Positions 10,424-21,362 of a stretch of 64,000 nucleotides of DNA are shown piece after piece; position 1 is the first letter of the stretch; each line of letters starts with the position of its first letter. The stretch is from the NCBI GenBank assembly GCA_030847615.1, contig JAUMIR010000005.1, positions 110,079,116 through 110,143,115 of the forward strand, read 5' to 3'. Both the position numbers and the translations under genes were made by a program. The notes below the pieces were generated by a model. The model saw only the letters and a program-made list of their open reading frames with translations. It did not search any database and was not told where the DNA came from. This DNA is from Gambelia wislizenii (lineage: Eukaryota; Chordata; Lepidosauria; Squamata; Crotaphytidae).

Positions 10424-12544
10424 TTGGTTGCACACAGTACGGTTAATAATTTACAGTTGTTAAGCAATGTTAAAAATGCTTCAATAATCAATATTACCCT
10501 TGCAGATGGTGCTCCCAGCAAGGTGCAGAAAATGGGCACTGCATATGTGCCATCTTTTGGTAAAGATTTTGAAAATATGTTATGTGTTAACAAACTAGAG
10601 AACTGTATATTAAATGTGTCCCAGATGACTACTGATGGTTATAAAGTGATATTTGAGGGGGAACACTGTACAGTAACAGAAAAGCATAACATAAATAATG
10701 TCTGTGCAAACGGGATAAAGAAACATGGGTTGCATTACATGTTGCCTAAAGGAAAGGTGGCAAATGTGAATCCTGCAGACAAAGTGCCCCTACATGATAA
10801 TTGTGTTTATTATTACCACAGGCTAATTGGACATGCTAGTTACAAAGAGTTAAAGGAGCTAGCGAAAGTATGCCCTGGTTTAAGCATGAAACACTGCCCA
10901 AGGTTCTTAGAATGTGAAGTGTGCAGGAATGTTAAGGTGAATGCTTTCCCTGTTGCTGAAAAGACCCAGTGTGTCACCAAAAAACCCTTTGAGGTTGTCC
11001 ATGCTGACTTGGCAGGCCCCTATAAGCCCACTGAAAAGGGTAATCATTTTTTATTTGTAATTGTGGACAGACACACTAGGTACACCTACGTGTATTTACT
11101 GAAGGAGAAAAATCAGGCTTCAGACAGGTTCCATGAGTGGGTGAACATGGTGGAACATGAATTTCCTTCTCATAAGGTTTCCAAGCTAGTGATGGATAGG
11201 GGAGGGGAATTTTTATCCAACAGTCTCCAGACCTGGATGCGTAGGAGGGGCATTAGACACAAGACCACAACCCCAGCATCTCCAGGGGAGGATGGGCTTG
11301 CAGAAAGGAAAATTGGGATGTTAAAGTGTATGATGGAGTGCATGATGGAAGATGCACAAGCCCCAGCTGGGCTGTGGGGGGACACAGTGAAGACTGCTGC
11401 TTACCATTTAAATAGACTGTGGACATCTAGCGTCAACCAGACCCCATATTGTTTATTGTATGGTAGAGCACCAAACCTCAAGCACCTGAGGGTTTTTGGA
11501 CAATATGCAAATGTACTGATTCACCCGAGCCTAAGGAAGCCTGGGCAGCCTAAAACCAGGAGGCTGCATTTCCTAGGATATGAGGGTAATAAGTATGTGT
11601 TTTCTCTCCATCCTGGAAAGGTTACATTCTCCAGGAGTGCAAACTCTGAAATGCATTCAGGGTGGGACAGATTACATTGCAATCAGGAGGTGTTTGTTCC
11701 CTTGGGGAGGGATGTGTCAACAACTCCCCAAAGTCCCACAAATGGAGGGGTGGCAATGCCTGATGATGAAGGGGAGGCAGAGGAAGAAAAGCCTGACACT
11801 TCCCATGCCATTCCAACACACACACCACCACAAACAAGCATTGAGCCTGACACAGGGAGAGATAGCAGCAGCAGTGCAAGTGAGGGTGAGTCAGGCAGAA
11901 CTAGGGTGCTCATCCCCAGAAGGTCAATGAGGGTGGGAAAGGCTCCTGACAGATTTGTTGTTCGGGAAGCCAGGCTATGCAATGTCATGGTAGAGGAGCC
12001 TGCAAGTTTTCAGGATCTCTTAAAACTTCCCCAGGAAGAGCTGGAGAAGTGGAACACAGCCATGGACTCTGAGTTTGAGTCACTCATTGAGAGGAAAATG
12101 TTCCAGGTAGTAGAGAGGTCCAAAGACCCAAAGGTTGTTGGTTGCAGGTGGGTATACAAGTTTAAGGACATGCCTAATGGGACACAAAAGTGTAAGGCAT
12201 GCTTAGTTTCAAAAGGCTTTTTGCAGGAGCGCTACACCAATTTTGACAAAACCTTTTTGTCCACAGCAAAGCCAGAAAGTCTTAGGTTAGTGTTACCTGT
12301 AGCAGCCAAGAGGCAGATGGTTGTACAGCACTTTGAGTTTGAAACAGCATACCTGAATTCTGATCTTGAAGAGACAGTGTTCATGAAACAGGCCTCAGAG
12401 TATGACAGTGCAGGTGAGAGCAAGGTGTACTTGCTTGAAACAAAGTGTACATTGCTGGAACAAGTGCATACACCAAGGTTTGGTGTCACTAGGTTACACA
12501 AGGAGCATCGCAGATGCCTGCATGTACACCAAGGGGGGAAGTGA
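10424..12544 (+). pseudogene. pol: Copia pol: protease tail, integrase, RT N-terminal part
   Basis: This is a 706-codon open frame without an obvious native start; it continues a broken polyprotein. It begins in the protease/linker region, followed by the integrase zinc-binding part (HRLIGH...CEVCRNVK) and the DDE core: HADLAGPY, VMDRGGEF and DGLAERKIGM. A Ser/Glu-rich acidic spacer (about 440-500) leads to the RT (VGCRWVYKFK). The first RT catalytic motif reads FEFETAYLNS, where Copia elements normally have an Asp, so the residue has changed to Glu. The frame ends at 12544 and pol continues in another frame. Integrase motifs look complete, RT does not. Confidence 0.88.
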
Positions 12545-12902
12545 TAGTGCTGTTATGCTAGTTATCTATGTGGACAACCTTTGTGTGGCGGCAAAGAGTG
12601 CCAGTGATGTCAAGAAAGTGCAGGTAGAGTTAGAAAACTGGTTCAAGTTGAAGGGCTTAGGCAGCCTGAGATGTTATTTAGGCATAGAGGTAGAAAGAAC
12701 CGGTCTTGGAGAATTTTTTCTAAGCCAGACAAAGAAGTTTGACAGTCTTATGGCCAAGTGTGGGCTTAGTGAGGCTAAAGTGGTCAGGACACCAATGACC
12801 ACTGATTTTGAGAACTTGGAGGCAGAACAGGAATTTGAAAGGCCTGATCTGTACCACTCAGTGGTAGGCAGTCTGTTGTTTATTGCAAACAACAAGGCCT
12901 GA
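12402..12902 (+). pseudogene. Copia RT C-terminal part, shifted frame
   Basis: This continues the RT after a frameshift near 12480-12540. It contains VMLVIYVDNLCVAA, where the second Asp of the usual YVDD box is Asn, and LRCYLGIEVER, the conserved Copia segment after the palm. It ends with SVVGSLLFIANNKA followed by a stop; the next family block (PDISFAVGVLSR) appears in yet another frame after 12900. The altered active site argues that the RT was already dead or was decaying. Confidence 0.8.
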
Positions 12903-13055
12903 CATCAGTTTTGCAGTTGGGGTGCTAAGCAGAAGAGTCTCCAAGCCAAGGAGGGCAGATTGGGAAGCCCTGAAGAGGGTAGTTAGATTTCTCAAGGGGA
13001 CCAGGGACATGCGTTTGAAGCTGACAGGAAGTCACAGGTGACCCTGGAGTGCTAA

Positions 13056-13415
13056 GTGGACAGCTCTTTTGCTGCTGAGACTTCAGACAGGATGTCAGTG
13101 ACTGGGATGGTGGTCAGGTATGCAGATAGCCCCATAGTGTGGAGATCAAGAAAGCAGAACTGTGTGGCCATTAGTACAACTGAAGCTGAATTTGCAACCT
13201 TGTCTGAGATGGCAAGTGAGGCTCAATGGGTAAGGCAGATGCTTGCAGACCTTGGGGGGCCGTGCCAAATGCCTGTTGAGGTCCACAAGGACTCACAAGC
13301 CTGCATAGCCATGGCAGAAACAGAAATGCAAGACCAAGTACATTGCAGTACACTACCAAAATGTGAGGCAGTTAATACAAGAAGGTGTCTTGTGTCAGAA
13401 GTACTGCCCATTTGA
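13056..13415 (+). pseudogene. Copia RNase H remnant
   Basis: The reading SVTGMVVRYADSPIVWRSRK, then ISTTEAEFATLSEM and EAQWVRQMLADLG is the typical Copia RNase H, with the Glu of STTEAE present. The following HKDSQACIAMAE carries the DN/DS position. A frameshift before 13056 and a stop after 13415 separate it from the rest. 13416-13570 holds the decayed C-terminus (for example HEELAKRLGL in another frame). Confidence 0.78.
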
Positions 13416-13570
13416 TGACAATGTTGCAAACCTGCTCATAAAAGCCATTTCAGCAGGAAGCCATGAGGAGTTGGCAAAGAGGCTGGGCCTTGTCACTAGT
13501 GTGTAAAGTGAAAGGTGTCAAAATGGAAGGTCATCTGAAACATGTGTCCTGTGCAGTAGTTTGACCATGT

Positions 13571-13580
13571 TGGAGGGGAT
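13571..13580 (+). promoter_or_regulatory. Polypurine tract of Copia element
   Basis: TGGAGGGGAT immediately upstream of the 3' LTR is the expected plus-strand primer site. Confidence 0.6.
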
Positions 13581-14008
13581 TCTCAGGAGTTAGAACTCCA
13601 TTTTAAAATGGCCAGACAAACTGCAGAGTCATGCCTAGTCAAAATGGCTGACTCCATGAACTGCCTAGTCTTCCTTAGCTACAGAAGGAGGGTTCTTATT
13701 GGTGTGTAAGATCATGTGATTGAGTAACCCAATGCCCTGTTACTGTGTATATGGGGGGGGGACCCTCAGAGCAGAGCTCAGTCTTCTTCCTGTGAGTGTT
13801 GAGGCCTGGTGAAGCAGTTTCTCCTTGGATTGTAAATATTTATATATATATTGCAACTGTTTGAGTTTGAAGATAAAAGTGCCTCCTGCTTATTTGTACG
13901 TCAAACACTCTGTGTGTGAGTATTCTTAGGAGCAGGTTGCTACTGAGTCTACTGAGACAGGCGTTTTGGGCTTCTGCTGGGGGTTGAGTGGCATATCATC
14001 CCCTGACA
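13581..14008 (+). repeat. 3' LTR of Copia element
   Basis: It starts TCTCAGGAGTTAGAACTCC (the first G of TG mutated) and ends CATCCCCTGACA. It matches the 5' LTR along its length but has only one copy of the GAGCAGAGCTC unit and a short extra G/A run near 13755. Confidence 0.9.
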
Positions 14009-14034
14009 GGGCATGCATTTGATCATCCTAGACA

Positions 14035-14710
14035 CCTCTAATAATAGCCATAGTACATTTTTGTGGGTTTTTTTCTAGGCTGTGAGGCCGTGTTCTAGAA
14101 GAGTTTATTCCTGACATTTCACCTGCATCTGTGGCTGGCCTCATCAGAGAATGGTGGCAGTGTGGGTGTGTGGGGTTTATATACTGTGAGTCCCTGTTGA
14201 AGAGGATTGGCATGTAAACTTATGTATTCAGTTGTTGGATGTTCAGTTCTTAGGTGGGAGGATATGAGAAGAGGACTAGTTTCTATTTAGATCATGGTCC
14301 ATTGTCTGCTAGGAAGCCCCCTGTCCCTGGGGGAAATTCATTTGTGTGTGTTGAGCTTTTATTTTGGTGTTTTTCAAGACTGGTAGCCAAACTTTGTTTA
14401 CTTTTAGGGTTTGCTCTTTCCTGTTGAAGTAGTCCAGGTGTTTGTGAATTTCAATAGCTTCTCTGTGCATTCTGACCGGATAGTTGTTGGCCTGGTCTAG
14501 AATTTCGATGTTTTCAAATAGCATGTTTTGCCCAGCTTGGTTTATCACATGTTCTGATTTTTACACTGCTGATTTTTCTGGCTGGCCCAGTCTGCAGTGT
14601 CTCTCATGTTCCTTGATTCGTGTTTGCATATTGTGTTTTGTGGTCCCTATGTAGACTTGTCCCTAGCTGCATGGTATGTGGTAAACTCCTATGGCTGTGA
14701 GTGGGTCTCT
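14035..14710 (-). mobile_element. Penelope-like element 3' part (GIY-YIG endonuclease region)
   Basis: On the minus strand, 14548-14309 reads NYPVRMHREAIEIHKHLDYF and LKVNKVWLPVLKN, the conserved end of Penelope-like endonucleases. Further upstream on that strand (about 14700-14550) GVYHIPCS, GQVYIG and KEHERHCRLGQ form the GIY-YIG core, with a stop in place of the Cys/Gly position and another stop after KSAV. 14035-14308 is the 3' UTR and contains the terminal block also used in the fold-back at 57038. Penelope elements combine RT and GIY-YIG; the RT is missing here, consistent with 5' truncation. Confidence 0.82.
14309..14700 (-). pseudogene. Penelope GIY-YIG endonuclease remnant
   Basis: Reading on the minus strand gives GVYHIPC...GQVYIG...RIKEHERHC...REAIEIHKH...NKVWLPVL. 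The two Tyr-containing motifs of GIY-YIG and the later Glu-bearing helix (REAIEI) are visible. Two in-frame stops lie near 14665 and 14568. The open part is 79 codons (14309-14548). Confidence 0.8.
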
Positions 14711-15329
14711 AAAACAAAAAGCCAATTAAAAAAATCAAAAGCCAATTTTGAGGGCTTATGGAAACTAAAGACCTAAAATATCTGGAGGCTCATAATGGCA
14801 GAACCCTAATCTTTAATATTTTGCTGCTATTCCCTTAATACTGGTACTGTAACATTCTGTCATGAACCATGTTAGTTATGCTCTTAACGTTATAATGGTT
14901 GGCAAAATGACACATTCAGTCTACTGACAGAACGTTGGCTCTACTATTTTTATTTATTTTTATTTTTATTTTTTAGAATGAGGCAGCCACCTCAGGGACA
15001 CAAGATGACTGGATCAGGCAGCAGATTTTAGACATTATAAAAGGGCAGCAAATTTTCTAGTGATTTTCGTTGTTACTGTCTTCTTACTGTCAGGGATAAA
15101 AAGTAGTAATTGTGACATTTTATGCTTCATGTTTCAAAATATTTTTGCTGGTTTGTGGGTACTATGCACCTTCACTCAAGTAGATGAATGCACAGTTTAC
15201 TGCTTTGCCCAAGGCAGTATGTCTTGGGACATCCCTGCCTGGAACATATGTAGTATGGCTTGGAGAAGATCGATGACGTTGGAGGACAGAGCTATGTATG
15301 CCATGCAACCTATATTGAACCTCTATGGG
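14711..15329. other. Spacer without a gene
   Basis: AT-rich; a TTTTTA-type run lies at 14946-14975. No domain is visible in the short open frames. Confidence 0.4.
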
Positions 15330-15765
15330 CTTGTCTAGATTGGCTGTTTGCCCTGTTTTGCCCCTGTCTTGGAGCTCTAAAGTCTGAGCCCTGCAGTCTT
15401 TGAGCCTGCAGTTTTGCCCCTGGGCAGTCCCCATGATCCCCCAGGGAAAAGATGGGGCCAAGACAGGGGAAAGAAAGGGTAGGGCTTGTTACACCATTTT
15501 AAAATAATACCTGGTAAAATCCACTCCAGCTGGCAAAAAAACAGATTAGGCCAAGTGTGACCACATGAGCCCCTTCTGGTATGTCAGCCTGTTGCTGCAG
15601 CTATCATCTGCTATCACTCTTCCAGATCCAGAAAGCAGGTCCACAGCTTGCGACTAGGCTTCTGGTGGCAGCAATGGCAGCTGCAGTGAAAGATCAGAGT
15701 TTCCATGCAGGTAATGGGGAGCAAGAGGCCTGATCTGTGGGCAGAATATGCTGGTGGAAAACTTC
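15330..15765 (+). repeat. Dispersed repeat family 'GGCTTGTCTAGA', copy 2
   Basis: It begins GGGCTTGTCTAGATTGGC and carries TTGCCCCTGTCTTGGAGCTC, a CAGGGAAAAGATGGGGCCAA block, TTTTAAAATAATACCTGGTA and CACTCTTCCAGATCCAGAAA. All of these have counterparts in the reverse-oriented copy at 26275-26892. Confidence 0.55.
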
Positions 15766-16085
15766 TTCTGTATATGGTATGAGGAGAGTAATCATCAAGA
15801 TGTAAATATAAATAGGATTTATAAATATTTATTACTCAAAGCTATAAGCCATCACAATTCATTGTAAATAGGATAAAATACACATGCATAAACACAGTAA
15901 TAATAATGAATTAGAGGTAATATACATATAACAAACAAGTGATTCAGGGGATATACAAGTACGAACATATACAATCATAGAATCATAGGACTTTTTCAAA
16001 TGGGGGAAAAAGCCCCAAGGAGGTCAGAAGAAGAATTGGCACTGTCCCGCTTACAATGGTCTGTTTCAGACAGTGCAATCCTCCT

Positions 16086-17012
16086 CCTAATAATAATAAT
16101 AAAATAATATTTTTTTTATTTTTAACCCGCCCCTCTGCTCGGCAACCGGGGCGGCTTACAGCAAGATTAAAACAACATCAAGCTAAAACAATCCTTCCCC
16201 ATCTTACCCTCCCACCCCTTAAAACTAAATTAAACTAATGGAGAGTTAAAACAAAGATAAAATACAATAAATAAATAAATAAATAAATAAATAAAAGCAA
16301 CGACGGCGAGGGGGTGGGTAGCAATCAGTCCACTTGAACCGGGAAGTTATTCTGGGAAGGCCTGCCGGAAGAGATCCGTCTTTAGCACTTTCTTGAAGCT
16401 ATCAAGAGTAGTGATAAGACGGATCTCATCCGGCAGGCCATTCCAAAGTCTGGGAGCCGTAGAAGAGAAGGCCCTCTGGGAGATCTGCGACAGCCTAGTT
16501 TTCATAGGCTGCAGCAGGTTCCTCCCAGAGGACTGAAGGGCACGGGGGGAATCATATGGGATGAGGCGGTCCCGGAGATAAGATGGACCCAAGCCATGTA
16601 GGGCTTTAAAGGTTAAAACCAACACCTTGTACTGTGCCCGGAAACTAATTGGCAGCCAGTGGAGAGATTTAAGCACAGGTGTTATATGCTGTCTCCTAGA
16701 TGTACCCGTAATTAACCTGGCTGCCATATTTTGTACCAGTTGAAGTTTCCGGGTTAGGCACAAGGGTAGCCCCATGTAGAGTGCTTTACAGTAATCCAAA
16801 CGTGAGGTTACCAAAGCATGTACCACAGTTTCCAGATCCCTTGTATCCAGGTAAGGGCGCAGTTGGCGTATCAGCTGAAGCTGATAACAGGCACTTCTGG
16901 TCGTCGCACTCACCTGACTAGTCATGTGAAGCGACGAATCCAGGAGTACCCCCAGACTGCGAACACAGTCCTTAGAGGAGAGTGTGAGTCCATCCAGGAC
17001 TGAACTCCCCTG
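16086..17012 (-). mobile_element. L2-clade LINE, 5'-truncated
   Basis: The 3' tail is the AATAATAATAATAA run at 16086, and the element runs leftward in coordinates from about 17012. It encodes the C-terminal part of the L2 RT protein and matches the end of the larger copy at 46150-49863, including the CTGGCAG/GAAGGCCTGCCGGAAG region. It also has an (AAAT)n tract at 16264-16296 in the 3' UTR. Confidence 0.85.
16347..16925 (-). pseudogene. L2 RT protein C-terminal region, open
   Basis: This 192-codon open frame reads RSACYQLQLIRQLRPYL, HALVTSRLDYCKALYMGLP, KLQLVQNMAARLITGTSR and HITPVLKSLHWLPI, the thumb/C-terminal segment common to L2 LINE ORF2 proteins. No catalytic palm is included. The frame is open but truncated at its N-terminus by 5' truncation of the element, so it cannot be functional. 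Confidence 0.85.
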
Positions 17013-17220
17013 ATGCTTCCTCCATGCTGCAGGTGCAACTTTTTATTGATGGGGGTTTTCTGTCAATAAAAGCAGCATGTCTCTCACACCCGCAGAAAGG
17101 AGGAAGCACGGGGAAGGTCAGGAGAAGGACGGCACTGTCCTAAATGGAACGCTGTAAGTGGGACAGCACAATTCTTCTCCTGATCTCCTTGGTTCCCCCC
17201 CCCCCCATTTGAAAAAGTCC

Positions 17221-18163
17221 ATAGAATCATAGAGCTGGAAGAAACCACAAGGGCCAACCAGTCCAACCCCCTGCCATGCAGGAATACACAATCAAATCAT
17301 TCTCAACAGATGGCCACCCAGCCTCTGTTTAAAAACCTCCAAAGAAGGAGACTCCACCACACTACAGGGCAGTGTATTCCTCTTCCGAACAGTTCTTACT
17401 GTCAGGAAGTTCTGCCTAAAGTTTAGGTGGAATCTATTCTCCTGTAGGTTGAACCCATTGCACCATGTCCTAGTCTCTGGAGCAGCAGAAAACAAGCTTG
17501 CTCCATCCTCAGTATGACATCCCTTCAAATATTTAAACATGGCTATCACATCTACTTCTTAACCTTCTCTTCCCCAGGCTAAACATACCCAGCTCCTTGA
17601 GCTTCTCCTCATATGGCATAGCTTCCAGACCTCCCACCATTTTCTAGACATGTTCCAGCTTGTCAGTATCCTTCTTGAATTGTGGTGCCCAGAGCTGGAC
17701 ACATTATTCCAGGTGAGGTCTAACCAAAGCAGAATAGAGTGGCACTATTACTTCCCTTGATCTAGACACTATTCTCCTATTAATGCACCTAGAATTGCAT
17801 TGTCTTTTTTAGCTGCTGCATCACACTGCTGACTCATATTCAGCTTGTGGTCCACTAAGACTCCTAGATCCCTTTCTCATGTACTGCCATCAAGCCAGGT
17901 GTCACCCATCCTTTATCTGTGCATTTCATTATTATTACCCGAGTGTAGTATCCTACATTTCTCCCTGTTGAAATTAATTTTGTTAGCTTTGACCCAGCTT
18001 TCTAATCTGTTCAGGTCATTTTGGATTCTGATCCTGTCCTCTGGGGTATTAGCTATCTCTCCTAATTTGGTATCATCTGCAAACCTGATAAGCATACCCT
18101 CTATTTCCTCATCTGAGACATTGATAAAGATGTTGAATAGCACTGGGCCTGTTGAGGTAAGTT
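17221..18163 (-). mobile_element. CR1 LINE, 5'-truncated and decayed
   Basis: On the minus strand the sequence reads LFNIFINVSDEEIEG, RFADDTKLGEIANT (17913-18143), then further segments to SPSLEVFKQRLGGHLL (17292-17549). The palm motif keeps FADD. Several frameshifts and stops separate the pieces. The 3' tail is of the ATAGAATCAT type and is split by the MITE at 15988-17220. Confidence 0.85.
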
Positions 18164-18165
18164 AA

Positions 18166-18598
18166 AAACTCTAGGATAGGGTACCAGATCTCTTCATCCC
18201 CCTGCATCCGTATAATTCTTATAGATGATTCAGATGTCTAGATCTTAATTTGCTTGCGGCTAAGACAAATTTTGAAACCATAGCAGTGATATATGCATTG
18301 TTACCAGCCAAAAAGGATAAAATCATAGAAGTATCTCCATGCTCATGAGCCCTAAACCACATTTATCTGCATCTTTCCCCCTTTTAATTATATACATTTT
18401 AAAACACATCCAGGTACATTTTTGAAACAAAACACACCAGAACATTCAAGCCTAAAAGCCAATGGATAACCTGGAAGTTCTCCAAATGGGACAGATGTGT
18501 GACAAGGTTGCAGAAGCTGTTGCTGTGGTTCTCACTTTTTTTTTTAATCCAAATAAATTTTTGGCAATTTCCAGCACCACGCATTGGAACAATATGTT
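18166..18598. other. Spacer without a gene
   Basis: AT-rich with no domain or clear repeat. Confidence 0.4.
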
Positions 18599-18686
18599 CC
18601 TACCTCTTCTCCCTCCCCACCCCACACACTTAGCCTGTTTTCTTTAAAAAAGAGTTATATACTCCACTAAATGGGTAAGGACTTTA
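18599..18686. repeat. Local direct duplication, copy 1
   Basis: CCTACCTCTTCTCCCTCCCC and the following 60 or so bases recur at 20586-20674 with few differences, notably an extra TATC in the second copy. Confidence 0.75.
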
Positions 18687-18987
18687 TCAGATGCATGAAA
18701 AAACACATCATAAGGACGCAACAATAATACAAAAGGGCAAAACTTTCAGACAACATCATTCAGCCTTTCCAGAGGTGTAGTGCGGACATGAATAAGGCAT
18801 CATTTTTTTATGGCTTAGCCCATCAATAAAAAAGTAATGCCTCATCCGTGCAAGTGCTACACCCCAGGAATGGCTGAGGATGTGGGTGTTTGATAATTTT
18901 ACCCTTTGGACTATCATCCCATCATTATGACAAAATTTTGCACATGGTTTTTTGCCACACTTTCCCACTTTTGGTAAAGTCCTAAGA
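18677..18987. mobile_element. MITE-like element with AGGACTTTA termini
   Basis: The left end reads AAGGACTTTATCAGATGCA and the right end TTTTGGTAAAGTCCTAAG, whose reverse complement is CTTAGGACTTTACCAAAA. An internal hairpin GGCTTAGCCCATCAATAAAA resembles that of the unit at 42601-43209. There is no coding capacity. Confidence 0.5.
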
Positions 18988-20099
18988 TTAGAATTAGAAC
19001 TTGGCTTTGCTGTAGGATTTAGAATTGTATTCTCCCAAGTCACTAACAGAGACCTTTAAAATCATATCAAATCTTGTTTTACAAACCACATTAATAGCAT
19101 GGAAAAATGGTATGTTCTTGCACCTTTTCCATCACACAATTACGTCCTTTCTGTTTCATTCAAACTTCTACAGCCCTGATAAAATCTCCAAATATGGAGC
19201 ATGGAAGGATAAAGTGTTATTTTTGTGTCCATTACCTATTTTGCAATTCTAAACCAAAATCATGAGACAAATTGGTGCAGATGTTATCACCTATGACTCC
19301 TACATGGTATTCTCTCCATCAAATACTTGAATTTGTTGCAAAACTAAATTGTGAAGGGGGAGTTCCACGTACATTGACTTTAAAAAAATGCATTGTAAAG
19401 GATTTGTCTCTACATGGGTTAGTGTCAGTGTCATGGATTAGCAAATGCTTAATTGATTAGACAAATGGATGAGGTCTTAATAGTAAATAAGGTTGGGAAG
19501 CTGACCATGGAGCTTCAGCCTCACATACGAACTAGTTGAAAATTTGGATATTGACTCCATCTAAATCTTGTGTGACTACTGGCAACTGGCAAAACCCAGC
19601 AAAATCCAAGGAGCTATATCACAAGAGCTCATGCTTCTTCTCACAGAGCTTTCAACTTTGATCCACACAATTGTCCAGGAGGTACAGATCAGGTCAACTG
19701 ACATTAGAAAACAAAGTGATCAAATTCCTTGAACATCATTATCATCAATAGACTTTTGGCTGATCTAGCAAAGCAAGTTCTTCTGTTTTTACATGAGACC
19801 TGAGACACTAGAAACCTTTCAGATGATTCTACAATATATTGTCTGTGTCTTTCTTTTAAAGTTACACTCTCCTGAAATGCGTGAACACAAACATCCATAA
19901 ATCATAAGATCTTGAGAAAATATGTGCTGCAGCGTGTTTGCTCTTCAGAAGAACATGATGTTTCGGAAAAGATTATTTCTTGAAATGACATACTGGTTGC
20001 TTCCTGAGGTAGCAGTTAATCACTTGAGTGCACATGGACATATTCCTACATCCTTCTTGAGGCTATGTGGTTGTCCCTGTGGATGCACACAGTGTGTCC
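18988..20099. other. Spacer without a gene
   Basis: AT-rich; the only open frames are short and domainless. Confidence 0.4.
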
Positions 20100-20101
20100 T
20101 T

Positions 20102-20146
<45 letters not shown>
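20100..20146. repeat. (TA)n microsatellite
   Basis: An almost uninterrupted TA dinucleotide tract with one ACATA interruption. Confidence 0.95.
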
Positions 20147-20149
<3 letters not shown>

Positions 20150-20585
20150 CCTTTTCTTTTTCAAAGAAAACAGTGATTCATCCCACTGTTACACTTACTA
20201 CATGATAACAATAAGGAGACTCTTGCAAAGCCAGACATTTCTTGGCACCCAAAGATCTATAGTAACATATAAAGGTCAGAAACAAACAATATATTCTTCA
20301 GATGATATCACAGTACAGATCAGCAAGTTTACATAGCATTTGTTTAGGGATTATTCAGTAAAAAGATAACATGCAAATCATTGGCTAGCTTCTTGTCCAG
20401 AGTGAATGCAAATAGAACTAATCAATCCTAAATCAGTTTGTATCCAATTTATTTTTCCCATCTTCTCCAAACACCAGCTGACAAAATTCCTTCCACCAAC
20501 CTAACTATCACACTATGATGCCACCAACAGAGGAACAACTGGATTTATTTTCCTAACTGAGGCAGAATAGCATTGGGTGTCCACA

Positions 20586-20674
20586 CCTACCTCTTCTCCC
20601 TCCCCACCCCACACACTTAGCCTATCTGTTTTCTTTAAAAAAGAGTTATATACTCCATTTAGAAAAGGACTTTG
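20586..20674. repeat. Local direct duplication, copy 2
   Basis: Partner of 18599-18686; the similarity ends just after AAAGGACTTT. Confidence 0.75.
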
Positions 20675-20829
20675 ACTTCCTGTCTTATTAATCTCTGTAT
20701 GGGGTAATATATTGATTAGACTTTGGACATGTATTTATTTTACTGCTTTCATGTGCATTTTCTGGAGTCTAATGATAGACACCTCATGTTTAATGTCAAT
20801 ATTACAAGTCATATTTTAATACAGTTGAA

Positions 20830-21075
20830 TCAACCAGCACTGCTGGTGTAGTGACATGTTTAAGAATGGGAGCTCTGAATGAGGAAGTCTTCGGTTCAAA
20901 AAATTTGGTTTTGCCATGAGTTTACAAAGGAGCTTTGTAATATTACAGTATTTCCCCCCACTTCCGTTACCTATTTGTAGCATTGGCAGTGCATACATAT
21001 CATTTAGGCTTGTTGTAAGGATCATTAAAATAATATGTGCAAAGTGCTGTAGCAATTTTTTTAAAAAAAAATACA
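20830..21075 (+). repeat. Degenerate tRNA-derived SINE
   Basis: GCTGGTGTAGTGACATGTTT resembles box A and TCTTCGGTTCAAAAA box B of the SINE seen more clearly at 50982. The 3' part GTGCAAAGTGCTGTAGCAA followed by an A-rich tail fits too. Confidence 0.45.
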
Positions 21076-21362
21076 TCAGTGATTATGATGATCAGGAGGA
21101 GGATGTAAAAAACCCACTACATTCCATTTAATTTCATTTTACTGAATTCAGTACAGGAAGCACAAAACATGGTGCATTTCTCTGTACAGGAGAAATGGAG
21201 TCATTGCTTGCTCTCTTCTACCTCTCTCGTATGTGGATGGCTATGTGATAATAAACATCAAAGTGGTGGTCTTTACCTACAAGAAAAAAAGAAGGCTAAC
21301 TTCTGTTATTAAGCTTTATTCATCTGAACATAAATATTTGCATACAATTTAGCTGTCTTACT

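Larger units (their letters stand above)
8989..14008 (+). mobile_element. Copia-superfamily (Ty1/copia) LTR retrotransposon, decayed
   Basis: Two related LTRs (8989-9432 and 13581-14008) flank gag, protease-region, integrase, reverse transcriptase and RNase H in the order integrase before RT, which defines the Copia superfamily. A primer-binding site follows the 5' LTR directly and a purine-rich tract precedes the 3' LTR. The flanks CGGCA (8984-8988) and GGGCA (14009-14013) agree at four of five bases and are a plausible target-site duplication. Frameshifts and stops break gag and pol, so it is not autonomous now. Confidence 0.92.
15988..17220. mobile_element. MITE with long inverted ends, interrupted by an L2
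   Basis: 15988-16085 (GGACTTTTTCAAATGGGGG...) is the reverse complement of about 17120-17220 (...CATTTGAAAAAGTCC). Further inward, 17040-17080 forms a TTTTATTGA/TCAATAAAA hairpin. An L2 fragment sits between the two arms. The outer flanks on both sides are ATAGAATCATAG units, the 3' tail of a CR1, so the MITE landed in the CR1 tail. Confidence 0.75.

Noticed and set aside
14309..14548. Host gene coding for a GIY-YIG endonuclease
   Set aside because: In-frame stops, minus-strand Penelope 3' UTR and truncation identify it as a transposon remnant.
20067..20336. Protein with a Tyr-Ile repeat
   Set aside because: Translation of the (TA)n microsatellite.
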